From JBBQXK01 sp038251625 (GTDB lineage: Bacteria; Pseudomonadota; Alphaproteobacteria; Rhodobacterales; Rhodobacteraceae): DNA of 35,014 nt. The position numbers and the translations under genes are program-made. Below are positions 23,960 to 31,128 of this stretch, piece after piece (positions within the stretch are counted from its first letter, which is position 1; each line of letters opens with the position of its first letter). Under the pieces are notes generated by a model, which was not told the DNA's origin, made no database searches, and saw nothing but the letters and a program-made list of their open reading frames with translations. Location of the stretch: assembly GCA_038251625.1 (NCBI GenBank), contig JBBSBE010000028.1:1-35014 (forward strand), read 5' to 3'.

Positions 23960-25231
23960 CTATCCCAGCTTCATGTTGTCGATGCCCACAAGGCGGTCAT
24001 ACGCCCAGTACAGGATCAGGACCGCCGCCAGCAGCATCGAGGCCAGTGCCGCCGCCAGCGACCAGTTCAGCGATTTCTGCATGTGGAACGCGATCTGGTT
24101 CGAGATCAGCGTACCATCCGCCCCGCCCACCAATGCAGGCGTGATGTAGTACCCAACCGCCAGAATGAAGACGAGGATGCCCCCGGCCCCGATCCCCGGC
24201 GCGGTCTGCGGCAGATAGATCCGGCGAAACGTCGTCCAGCTTGATGCCCCAAGGCTGCGTGCGGCGCGGGCATAGGAGGGCGGGATCGTCTTCATCACCG
24301 AATAAAGCGGCAGGATCATGAACGGCAGCAGGATATGCGTCATGGCGATAATCGTGCCGGTCTGGTTGTACATCATCGCAAGGCGCCCGTCGTCGCCGAT
24401 GATCCCCAGCGATACCAGCACGTTGTTGATCACGCCCTGCCCCTGCAACAGCACCATCCAGCTTGTGGTCCGCACCAGAAGCGAGGTCCAGAAGGGCAGC
24501 AGCACCAGGATCATCAGAAGGCTGGCATGCCGCAGAGGCAGCACGGCCAGCAGATGCGCGATGGGATACCCCAACAGAAGGCAAAGCCCCGTGATCACCA
24601 CCGACAGGATGAACGTGCGGATGAACAGCGTCACATAGATGCGACTGCCCGCGTCGGCGCGCTCGTATTTGCCCTCGGGCGTCAGCTTGCGGTCCAGAGC
24701 CGCCTGATAGAAGGCCGTCGTGGCGGGGGTCGAGGCTGCGCGCATCGTGGCCCAGAGATCGGGGCGATCCCAATCCTTGTCGATGGCCAGAAGGGCATCA
24801 CGGTAAGGCGGCGCCAGCGTCTTTGCCTTGCGCCCCGTCGAAGTGAAAAGCGACCGTGTGCCCGGGACGTCATAGTTGATCCGTGTCCCGACCTCGCCAA
24901 TCGTGCGCGCCTCGGCGGCACCGGCAAGATCGCTGGCGAGGGCCGCAAACGCGGCCTCATCGGGCGCAGCATTGGGGTTGTCGGCAAACCACTGGCCAAC
25001 CGCGGGCATGCTGGCGGAAAACTGGTCGTTGATCATCGAGCGTGACAGCATCTGGCCGATGGGCACGACAAAGGTGATCAGGATGAATGCCAGAAGCGGC
25101 AGCACCAGCAGGAAGGCGCGGATCCGTGCCCGCCGCGACGCTGCGGCAAGGGCCGCCTTCAGCGGCATTCCGTCTGCGGTGCGCAGCAATTCGGGGCGCG
25201 CCGCCGGGGCATCCATCGTCACATCGGCCAT
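23960..25231 (-). CDS. ABC transporter permease, polyamine/opine type (PotB-like) with large periplasmic insert
   Basis: A 423-residue permease, longer than the approximately 280-300 residues of standard PotB. The first membrane segment is at about 38-60, followed by about 140 mostly hydrophilic residues before the next segment (about 202-225), then the usual permease core with the EAA loop ARSLGASSWTTFRRIYLPQTAPGI. The insert should face the periplasm and could contact the binding protein. It lies between the binding-protein gene and the second permease, which together would form the heterodimeric channel. Confidence 0.92.
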   Translation of the reverse strand: MADVTMDAPAARPELLRTADGMPLKAALAAASRRARIRAFLLVLPLLAFILITFVVPIGQMLSRSMINDQFSASMPAVGQWFADNPNAAPDEAAFAALASDLAGAAEARTIGEVGTRINYDVPGTRSLFTSTGRKAKTLAPPYRDALLAIDKDWDRPDLWATMRAASTPATTAFYQAALDRKLTPEGKYERADAGSRIYVTLFIRTFILSVVITGLCLLLGYPIAHLLAVLPLRHASLLMILVLLPFWTSLLVRTTSWMVLLQGQGVINNVLVSLGIIGDDGRLAMMYNQTGTIIAMTHILLPFMILPLYSVMKTIPPSYARAARSLGASSWTTFRRIYLPQTAPGIGAGGILVFILAVGYYITPALVGGADGTLISNQIAFHMQKSLNWSLAAALASMLLAAVLILYWAYDRLVGIDNMKLG

Positions 25232-25294
25232 CCGCCACCCTTTCGTTCAGGTCGTCACCGGGGCGGAACGCCCGCCCCGGTGCCGGTTGTCATG

Positions 25295-26365
25295 TCACTT
25301 CAGAAGCCAGGCGTTGAACTTTTCGTTCAACTCGGTATCGCGGTCCACCCAGAATTCGTAGGACGACGGCAGCGCGTTCGTCAGGTTCTCGGCGGCGGTG
25401 GGCATGTAGGGGCCCATCTCCGTCTTGCCGTCCTGATAAAGCCCGACCAGCGGGGCCGAAGACTTGCGCCCCGGGCCATAGCTGATCCACTTGGCCTGAT
25501 CGGCAAGGCGCTGGGTGTCGGTCGAATAGGCGATGAACTGCAGAGCGGCGTCCTTGTTCGGCGCGCCCTTCGGGATCACGAACAGGTCGTATTCATAGAC
25601 CTGGCCATCCCATACAGTCTTGAACGGCTTGCCCTCGGCGGCAGCGGCCGCAAAGATCCGCCCGTTGTAGGCAGTGGTCATCGCCACTTCGCCATCCGCC
25701 AGCAGTTGCGGAGGCTGCGCGCCCGCTTCCCACCAGATCGTCTCGGCCTTGATCTTGTCGAGCATCGCGAACGCACGGTCCACGCCCTCTGGGGTGGCCA
25801 GGATGCCATACACCTCGGCTGCCGGAACGCCGTCGGCCATCAGCGCCATTTCAAGGTTCGCCTTGGCGCCCTTGCGCATGCCGCGCTTGCCGGGGAACTT
25901 TTCCAGATCGAAGAAGTCGGCGATGGTCGTCGGACCCTCGGGGAACTTCGTCGTGTCATAGGCGAAGATGGTCGAGAACACGATCGAGGTGACCGCACAA
26001 TCGGTGACGGCACCGGGCAGGAAGTCGTCCATCGCGGGCGTGCCATCAGGGGCAGCGGGCAGGATCGCCGGGTCGATCACCTCAAGCAGGCCTTCGTCGC
26101 ACAGGCGGATCGCATCGGCGTATTCCACGTCGGCCACGTCGATTGTCACGTTGCCCGCTTCCACCATCGCCTTGATCGGCGTGGCCGGGTTGTCGGCATC
26201 GACCGACACCACCTTGATGCCCGTCTCGGCCGAGAAGGGCTTGTGATACGCCTCGACCTGGCTTTGCGTGTAGGCGCCGCCCCACGACATGACGGTCACT
26301 TCCTGCGCAGAGGCCGCAAAGGCGGCAGCCGTCAGCGCGGTGGAAAGGATCAGCAGCTTCTTCAT
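25295..26365 (-). CDS. periplasmic substrate-binding protein of the polyamine/opine-type ABC importer (PotD-like)
   Basis: A 356-residue exported protein. The signal peptide MKKLLILSTALTAAAFAASA is followed by mature QEVTVMSWGG, the typical PotD/PBP2 start. Other marks are AYDTTKFPEGPTTIADFFDLEKFPGKRGMR, YNGRIFAAAAEG and FVIPKGAPNKDAALQFI. The family binds spermidine, putrescine, mannopine or related cations; the ligand is not fixed by what can be read. The ATG at 26365 begins the signal peptide; the frame is open to 26536 but overlaps the ATPase gene. Its Shine-Dalgarno sits in the loop of a small hairpin (26368-26388). Confidence 0.93.
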   Translation of the reverse strand: MKKLLILSTALTAAAFAASAQEVTVMSWGGAYTQSQVEAYHKPFSAETGIKVVSVDADNPATPIKAMVEAGNVTIDVADVEYADAIRLCDEGLLEVIDPAILPAAPDGTPAMDDFLPGAVTDCAVTSIVFSTIFAYDTTKFPEGPTTIADFFDLEKFPGKRGMRKGAKANLEMALMADGVPAAEVYGILATPEGVDRAFAMLDKIKAETIWWEAGAQPPQLLADGEVAMTTAYNGRIFAAAAAEGKPFKTVWDGQVYEYDLFVIPKGAPNKDAALQFIAYSTDTQRLADQAKWISYGPGRKSSAPLVGLYQDGKTEMGPYMPTAAENLTNALPSSYEFWVDRDTELNEKFNAWLLK

Positions 26366-26367
26366 CC

Positions 26368-26388
26368 GTTCAAACTCCCATGTTGAAC
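26368..26388 (-). promoter_or_regulatory. hairpin presenting the Shine-Dalgarno of the binding-protein gene in its loop
   Basis: On the mRNA strand GTTCAA and TTGAAC form a perfect 6-bp inverted repeat around the 9-nt loop CATGGGAGT, which contains GGGAG, the Shine-Dalgarno. The stem ends two bases before the ATG at 26365. It could tune translation of the binding protein. Confidence 0.4.
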
Positions 26389-26408
26389 ATTGTCTATGTG
26401 GCCTCTGT

Positions 26409-26426
26409 CCGCCCGATTCGGGGCGG
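26409..26426 (-). other. intercistronic hairpin between ATPase and binding-protein genes
   Basis: Six-bp stem CCGCCC/GGGCGG with a 6-nt loop within the 85-bp gap. Such hairpins between importer genes often protect the binding-protein message or reduce read-through. There is no T-run, so full termination is unlikely. Confidence 0.4.
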
Positions 26427-26450
26427 TCTCCGCTAAGGCCCGCGGTATCG

Positions 26451-27551
26451 TCACGGCTGAAGCGCGCGCGCATCCGAAGGCGCCCATCCGATCTTGATCT
26501 TCTCGCCCGGCTCCAGCCTGCGCTGGCCCTGGGCATTGCGGCTTTTCAGCACGAAGTCATCCGACCCCGCCACCCGCAGGCGGCTGCGGAAAAGATCACC
26601 CATGTAGATGAACTCCAACACTTCCGCCTCGATCGTGTGGGCATCGGGTGGCAGAAGCTCGGGCTTGAATTCCACCCGCTCGGGCCGGATCGACACAAGC
26701 GTCTTTTCGCCCTTGCGGTCCACGTTCACCGGGGTCGCGTCGATCACCTCGCCCGTGGCCAGCCGCACCGTCGCGCGGCCACCGGCGATCTCTTCGATCT
26801 CGCCCATGAGCTTGTTGTTCTCGCCGATGAACTGGGCCACGAAGCTGTTCTGCGGCGCCTCGTAAAGCTCGTCCGGCGGGGCAAGCTGCTGGATCACGCC
26901 GTCGTTGAACACCGCCACGCGGTCGCTCATCGTCAGCGCCTCGCCCTGATCGTGGGTCACATAGACCACGGTGATGCCAAGACTGTCGTGCAGGTGCTTG
27001 ATCTCGAACTGCATATGCTCGCGCAACTGCTTGTCGAGCGCGCCAAGCGGTTCGTCCATCAGCACGAGCTTAGGGTCGAACACCAGCGCGCGGGCCAGCG
27101 CGATGCGCTGCTGCTGGCCGCCCGAAAGCTGCGCAGGGCGACGGTGGATGAACGCCCCCATCTGCACCATGTCCAGCGCGCGCGCGACCTTGGCCTCGCG
27201 GTCCGACTTGCCCATGCCGCGCACTTCCAGCGGAAACGACAGGTTTTCGCCCACCGTCATGTGCGGAAACAGCGCGTAGTTCTGAAACACCATTCCGATC
27301 CCGCGCTTTTCCGGCGGAACCTGGTTGATCGGGCGGCCGTCGAGGCGAATTTCGCCATGCGTCGCCGTCTCGAACCCCGCAAGCATCATCAGGCAGGTCG
27401 TCTTGCCAGACCCGGAGGGCCCGAGCATCGTCAGAAACTCACCCTTCCCGATCGACAGGTTCAGGTCTTTCACGACCAGCGTTTCGCCGTCGTAGCTTTT
27501 CTGCACATGGTCAAATACGACGAAACCGTCGCCTTGGCTGGCACGGGCCAC
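26451..27551 (-). CDS. ABC transporter ATP-binding protein, polyamine/opine type (PotA-like)
   Basis: A 366-residue ATPase with Walker A GPSGSGKT, Q-loop VFQNYALFPHMTV, signature LSGGQQQRIALARAL, Walker B KLVLMDEPLGALD and the switch His in VTHDQGEA. The C-terminal TOBE domain (about 280-355) is the regulatory part typical of PotA/FbpC-like importers. The start is GTG preceded by GGGAG at about 6 bases. It is the first gene of the importer operon, followed by binding protein and two permeases. The roughly 235 bp upstream to the tRNA gene should hold the promoter. Confidence 0.94.
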   Translation of the reverse strand: MARASQGDGFVVFDHVQKSYDGETLVVKDLNLSIGKGEFLTMLGPSGSGKTTCLMMLAGFETATHGEIRLDGRPINQVPPEKRGIGMVFQNYALFPHMTVGENLSFPLEVRGMGKSDREAKVARALDMVQMGAFIHRRPAQLSGGQQQRIALARALVFDPKLVLMDEPLGALDKQLREHMQFEIKHLHDSLGITVVYVTHDQGEALTMSDRVAVFNDGVIQQLAPPDELYEAPQNSFVAQFIGENNKLMGEIEEIAGGRATVRLATGEVIDATPVNVDRKGEKTLVSIRPERVEFKPELLPPDAHTIEAEVLEFIYMGDLFRSRLRVAGSDDFVLKSRNAQGQRRLEPGEKIKIGWAPSDARALQP

Positions 27552-27741
27552 TCAGATCTCCCTGTCACCGGGCGAATTTTTCGCACTCGTTGCCCTCTTT
27601 AAATCGAACGGGGGCACGAATTGCAACAATGGCATGAAGTCCACGCCCCTGCGACAGGCACATGCGCAAGAATTGGGCACTCAGCTGCGGGCAGGACCGC
27701 CTGCAAGGCAGGTCTGTGCCTGCAGCAGGTCGCGCACAGCG

Positions 27742-27773
27742 AAAAGGGCGCCCCCGCGAAGGGGCGCCCTTTT
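27742..27773 (-). terminator. strong bidirectional hairpin terminator after tRNA-Leu
   Basis: Perfect 13-bp inverted repeat AAAAGGGCGCCCC/GGGGCGCCCTTTT around a 6-nt loop. On the minus strand it lies 13 bases past the tRNA CCA end and finishes in TTTTC. Because of the flanking A and T runs it would also work on the plus strand. Confidence 0.88.
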
Positions 27774-27786
27774 GTCAGTGCCGGTG

Positions 27787-27873
27787 TGGTGCGGATGAAA
27801 GGACTCGAACCTTCACGGGAGTTACCCCACAGCGACCTCAACGCTGCGCGTCTACCAATTCCGCCACATCCGC
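27787..27873 (-). tRNA. tRNA-Leu(GAG)
   Basis: The minus strand folds as an 87-nt class II tRNA. The acceptor stem is GCGGATG/CATCCGC, followed by A and an encoded CCA. The anticodon arm is CAGCG-TTGAGGT-CGCTG with anticodon GAG, reading CUC and CUU. A long variable arm (GGGGTAACTCCC) marks leucine identity, and the T arm contains GGTTCGAGTCC. It is followed by a strong terminator at 27742-27773. Confidence 0.96.
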
Positions 27874-27915
27874 ACGATCCGGCACGCGGCGTCATAGCCA
27901 AGCCGCTGGGCGATG

Positions 27916-27940
27916 AAAAGGCCCAATCTGGGCCTCTTCA
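27916..27940 (-). terminator. terminator after the peptidoglycan-binding-domain gene
   Basis: On the minus strand AGGCCCA/TGGGCCT forms a 7-bp stem with a 3-nt loop, extendable to 11 bp with one G-T pair, and runs into TTTTC. It begins 12 bases after the stop of the gene at 27952-29319. Confidence 0.75.
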
Positions 27941-27951
27941 GCGATTTCGTC

Positions 27952-29319
27952 TCAGGGGTTCGTGGTCACGAACGGGATGTTGAAAGACGGCAGCCCGGTC
28001 TGAACCGATGTTGCCCCACCCGGGGCCACCGGCACGTTGCCACCCGGCAGCGGCTGACCCGCGGTGGCATAGGCCGCCATCCGCACCAGCCCCACACGAT
28101 CGACCATGCCCGGCGCAAAGACCGAGGTCACTTCCAGCTCGCCCGGCGCACCGAGAGCGCCATCATACCACGCCAGCGCCAGATCGGGCCGCTTGGTGGC
28201 TCCGATGCCTTGCGCAAGGTGGTGCGCGATCAGCTCGCCATAGGCTGCTTCTCCCAGCGCGACCAGCAAAAGCGCCGATCCCATCGCCACATCCATGTTG
28301 TCGGTGGTGTAGCCGATGCCAAGGCAGATCTTCGCCGTTCCCGCCAGTTGCGCCGGGGCCATGCCCGATCCCAGCACAAAGGACGACACGCCCTGCAGCA
28401 CCGCATCGCGCGGCTTCAGCGACACCGCAGACACGTTGTCCTTCAGCACCGGCCCAAGGCCCGCGCATTGCGACGCGATCTGCTGCGGCGCCACGCCCTG
28501 CACCTTGGAAACCAGCTCTTCGCCCTGCGCCATCGCATAGGTGCGGGCCAGGCAGAACTGCTCGGCCAGCGCAAAGCCCGGGTCGGTCATCGTGACTTGC
28601 GTTACAAAGCCACCGTTCGAATTCGTGACCAGCGACACCTTGTTGCAATGCGAGGCGAGCGAGACTTGCGTGGCCCCCTGCGCAAGGAAGGACGGCAGCG
28701 ACCCGGCCGCCGGATCGGCAGCCGCGAAGGTCGGCACGGACGGCGCCGGTGCAGCAGGCGCTGCGGCAAGGGTGCCTGCAGCGGGTGCGGGTGCTGCGGG
28801 TGCGGCAGGCTGGATGCCCAGACGTTCATCCTTCCACGCGATCAGCAGGCCCTGCACGCCGCGCGGGTTGGTCGCAATCGTCTGCGCAACCTGTGGCCCG
28901 CCCGCCTGCGCGCGGTAGTAGGAGGTGACCAGAAGATCACGCTCGAAATCGTTCAACTGCCCCGTACCCGGAAAGCCCAGCGTCACCTGATACGTGGTGA
29001 CGGCCGACCGCGACCGGGGGCCGAGCGATCCATCCGGCGTGCCCACGGGGAAGCCGAAATAATTCAGCGCCACCTGCGTCTCGCGGTTCGCCTCGCGCTG
29101 CGCCGAGCTGACACCGGTCGAGGTTGACCGGTAGGTGCGCGTGGTGGTGCGGCGGTTCTTGTTCGCCTCGTTCACGATAGCGCCGCCGATGATGCCGCCC
29201 ACGATGCCGCCGACAAGCCCGCTGTCGGCCGCAGCCTGCCCAACGGGAACCACCGCCAGCGCCATAATCAGCGCCGATGAGGCAAGCCGGCTAGCAGGAA
29301 ACATGCTCTTCAATGACAT
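27952..29319 (-). CDS. exported protein with peptidoglycan-binding-like domain and uncharacterised C-terminal domain
   Basis: A 455-residue protein. The signal peptide runs to about residue 31 (VGQAAA). A glycine-zipper stretch GLVGGIVGGIIGGAIV (35-49) may insert in a membrane. Residues about 75-130 (QREANRETQVALNYFGFPVGTPDGSLGPRSRSAVTTYQ) match a PG_binding_1-type repeat. An Ala/Pro linker (171-205) leads to a C-terminal domain of about 240 residues with four cysteines (225, 256, 285, 332), enough for two disulfides in the periplasm, that I do not recognise. GGAG lies 9 bases before the ATG; the frame extends to 29352 without a better signal. It appears monocistronic, with a terminator at 27916-27940. 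A role at the cell wall is inferred. Confidence 0.82.
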   Translation of the reverse strand: MSLKSMFPASRLASSALIMALAVVPVGQAAADSGLVGGIVGGIIGGAIVNEANKNRRTTTRTYRSTSTGVSSAQREANRETQVALNYFGFPVGTPDGSLGPRSRSAVTTYQVTLGFPGTGQLNDFERDLLVTSYYRAQAGGPQVAQTIATNPRGVQGLLIAWKDERLGIQPAAPAAPAPAAGTLAAAPAAPAPSVPTFAAADPAAGSLPSFLAQGATQVSLASHCNKVSLVTNSNGGFVTQVTMTDPGFALAEQFCLARTYAMAQGEELVSKVQGVAPQQIASQCAGLGPVLKDNVSAVSLKPRDAVLQGVSSFVLGSGMAPAQLAGTAKICLGIGYTTDNMDVAMGSALLLVALGEAAYGELIAHHLAQGIGATKRPDLALAWYDGALGAPGELEVTSVFAPGMVDRVGLVRMAAYATAGQPLPGGNVPVAPGGATSVQTGLPSFNIPFVTTNP

Positions 29320-29455
29320 TTTTATACTCCGTCCAATGTCTTTCGACTCCATTGCGGCACCTTATCACTGTTCCGTCACGATCCTGAAACAGAAATTTCG
29401 TGGGTCAGCTGGGTTTTGACGGGCCTTTTCGCGCCGCCCGCACCGGGGTAGAAGC

Positions 29456-30130
29456 GTGGGTTCCTGCCCGGAAAGGCCGCAGCCCTTGGTCGAATGGACG
29501 CATCTTCCGGGCCTCGCCCCCTACGCCGAGACGCTGGCCGCGATGGAGGCACGCGCCGCTGCCATCGCTGACGGCACGGCGCCCGAGGCGATCTGGCTGC
29601 TGGAACATCCACCGCTTTACACCGCCGGCACCTCTGCGCGAGCCGAGGATCTGACCGATCCGACCCGCTTTCCCGTCCATGTCGCGGGCCGTGGCGGGCA
29701 ATACACCTATCATGGGCCGGGCCAGCGCGTGGTCTATGCGATGCTGAACGTGGGTGCCCGGGGCCGCGACGTGCGCCGCTTCGTGCGCGAGATGGAGGCC
29801 TGGGTGATCGCAGCCCTCGCCGAATTCAATGTAGCGGGCGAGGTGCGCCCCGGGCGTGTCGGCGTCTGGGTCACCCGGCCGGACCGGGCCGGGCCGGATG
29901 GGCAGCCTGCCGAAGACAAGATCGCCGCCATCGGCATCCGCCTGCGCCGCTGGGTCAGCCTCCACGGGATCTCGATCAACGTGGAACCTGACCTGACGCA
30001 TTTCAGCGGCATCGTGCCCTGTGGTATCCGCGACCATGGGGTGACCAGCCTTGTGGACCTTGGCCTGCCCGTCACGATGGCAGACCTCGACGCCGCACTG
30101 ATGGCCACCTTCCCGCGGGTCTTCGGCTAG
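29456..30130 (+). CDS. lipB: octanoyltransferase (lipoyl(octanoyl) transferase)
   Basis: Transfers octanoate from acyl-carrier protein to lipoyl domains, the first step of endogenous lipoylation. The 224-residue reading has the family motifs: HPPLYTAGTSA, RGGQYTYHGPGQRVVY, the active-site Lys155 in EDKIAAIGIR and Cys189 in VPCGIRDHG. The start is uncertain: GTG at 29456 has no clear Shine-Dalgarno, while an in-frame TTG at 29486 would give MVEWTHLPGL, which fits the usual family N-terminus and lies behind GGAAAGG. Its TAG stop overlaps that of the convergent MAPEG gene in CTAG. No lipA is adjacent. Confidence 0.93.
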   Translation: MGSCPERPQPLVEWTHLPGLAPYAETLAAMEARAAAIADGTAPEAIWLLEHPPLYTAGTSARAEDLTDPTRFPVHVAGRGGQYTYHGPGQRVVYAMLNVGARGRDVRRFVREMEAWVIAALAEFNVAGEVRPGRVGVWVTRPDRAGPDGQPAEDKIAAIGIRLRRWVSLHGISINVEPDLTHFSGIVPCGIRDHGVTSLVDLGLPVTMADLDAALMATFPRVFG

Positions 30131-30537
30131 ACGATCCCGAAAAGCCGCAGCGCCAGCACCATCTGGCAGCCCCAGCCAATCAGGAAGGCAACCGTCCGGA
30201 TCACCGGCAAGGCCATGATATGAATGACGTAATGCGCCGCGCGCGCGAGGAAATACACCATCGCCGCACCCGCCGTCAGCGCATCCGCCTTGCCCGTCAG
30301 CACCACCAGCAGCACAAGCGGCGCAAAGACCACAAGGTTCTCCACCGCGTTGTAATGCGCGCGCTTGGCGCGCAGGGCCCATGCGGCCTCGTGCGGGTGT
30401 GCGCCGGTCGGATCCCAGACCGCGGCCACGGGGCCAAGCTGGACGATCAGTTGCAGGATATAGGGCACCCACATCAGCGCGGTCAGCGTGGCGGTCAGGG
30501 CAAGCCAGGTCAGTTCGGGGGTCATGGGCAGGGGCAT
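30127..30537 (-). CDS. MAPEG-family membrane protein
   Basis: A 136-residue protein with four membrane segments and the MAPEG pattern RAKRAHYNAVENLVVFAPLVLL in the middle, then ALTAGAAMVYFLARAAHYVIH. Eukaryotic members are glutathione-dependent enzymes of eicosanoid metabolism and microsomal glutathione transferases; bacterial functions are mostly unknown. GGAG precedes the ATG by 7 bases. It is divergent from an HxlR-type regulator across about 106 bp, the usual layout for an HxlR target. Its stop is shared with lipB. Confidence 0.88.
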   Translation of the reverse strand: MPLPMTPELTWLALTATLTALMWVPYILQLIVQLGPVAAVWDPTGAHPHEAAWALRAKRAHYNAVENLVVFAPLVLLVVLTGKADALTAGAAMVYFLARAAHYVIHIMALPVIRTVAFLIGWGCQMVLALRLFGIV

Positions 30538-30572
30538 CGGCGGTCTCCTTCAGGGGCAGGGGAATAGGCTTT

Positions 30573-30601
30573 CTTATAGACCCATCCGCAAAGGCCCGTA
30601 A
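30573..30601 (-). promoter_or_regulatory. candidate promoter of the MAPEG gene
   Basis: On the minus strand TATAAG (plus 30573-30578) is a near-consensus -10 element, and TTACGG (plus 30596-30601) lies 17 bases upstream as a weak -35. It is placed 36 bases before the MAPEG start. The weak -35 beside the direct repeats at 30606-30635 would suit activator or repressor control. Confidence 0.35.
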
Positions 30602-30605
30602 GAAT

Positions 30606-30656
30606 GCACAAACAGGCCCCCGACGCACAAACAGGATACTGCCATGCGCAAACAGC
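30606..30656. repeat. direct repeats GCACAAACAGG, candidate HxlR operator
   Basis: Two perfect 11-bp copies of GCACAAACAGG at 30606-30616 and 30625-30635 (19-bp pitch), and a third, imperfect GCGCAAACAGC at 30646-30656 (21-bp pitch) that includes the first codons of the HxlR gene. The pitch of about two helical turns places copies on the same DNA face, as for a regulator-binding array. Confidence 0.5.
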
Positions 30657-31036
30657 GCCACAGCCTCGCCGATGCCGAAGCCTGCCCGATGGAGGTGGCG
30701 CTCGATTATATCGGCGGCAAATGGAAGGCCGTGATCCTTTACCGCATCGCCGAAGGCACCCACCGGTTCAACGCCCTGCAGCGCGCGCTCTGCCGCATCA
30801 CCCCCCGCACCCTGACCCAACAATTGCGTGAACTCGAGGCTGACGGCCTGTTGACGCGGACGGTCTTTGCCGAGGTGCCGCCACGGGTGGAATACGCGCT
30901 GACCGACCCGGCAAGGGCGCTGATCCCCGTGCTTGACGCGCTCAAGACGTGGAGCGAGGCTTTTGTCTATCCCCACCCGCCCCAGACGGCCGATGCGCGG
31001 CAATCTGCCCCGCAGACTGGTCCTCTTGGACAATAG
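30644..31036 (+). CDS. HxlR-family winged-helix transcriptional regulator
   Basis: A 130-residue regulator. The HxlR domain covers about residues 12-105, with the signatures CPMEVALDYIGGKWKAVILYRI, RITPRTLTQQLRELEADGLL and the wing VFAEVPPRVEYALT. HxlR proteins bind as dimers, commonly to the divergent promoter region, and several sense electrophiles or oxidants through cysteine. Cys14 is at the position used by redox-sensing members, and a second cysteine, Cys50, lies just before the recognition helix. The C-terminal tail (about 108-130) is low-complexity. The likely target is the divergent MAPEG gene and itself. Its TAG stop is inside a 14-bp palindrome. Confidence 0.92.
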   Translation: MRKQRHSLADAEACPMEVALDYIGGKWKAVILYRIAEGTHRFNALQRALCRITPRTLTQQLRELEADGLLTRTVFAEVPPRVEYALTDPARALIPVLDALKTWSEAFVYPHPPQTADARQSAPQTGPLGQ

Positions 31037-31076
31037 CGCTATTGCATATCATATGCTCCGTGCCTTTGATCGGAGC
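31031..31076. promoter_or_regulatory. three abutting inverted repeats upstream of cycA
   Basis: The perfect palindrome CAATAGCGCTATTG (31031-31044) is followed without gap by GCATAT-C-ATATGC (31044-31056) and then GCTCCG-N10-CGGAGC (31055-31076). A possible promoter, TTGCAT (31042-31047) and TTTGAT (31065-31070) with a 17-base spacer, lies inside the cluster. The cluster lies 53-98 bases before the cycA start. Confidence 0.5.
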
Positions 31077-31128
31077 ACACCCGGCGACTCACTCGGGAAG
31101 CCGGACAGAGGATGAGGAACCCTGACCT

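Noticed and set aside
27701..27725. Imperfect hairpin CTGCA-A-GGCA/TGCC-TGCAG upstream of the importer operon
   Set aside because: Nine pairs with a bulge and no promoter element in register; could be an operator but support is too weak to list as a feature.
30604..30831. 75-codon frame starting at ATG 30604 in the HxlR upstream region
   Set aside because: It is out of frame with the clear HxlR protein and lacks a Shine-Dalgarno; its codons mainly reflect the direct repeats and the HxlR sequence.
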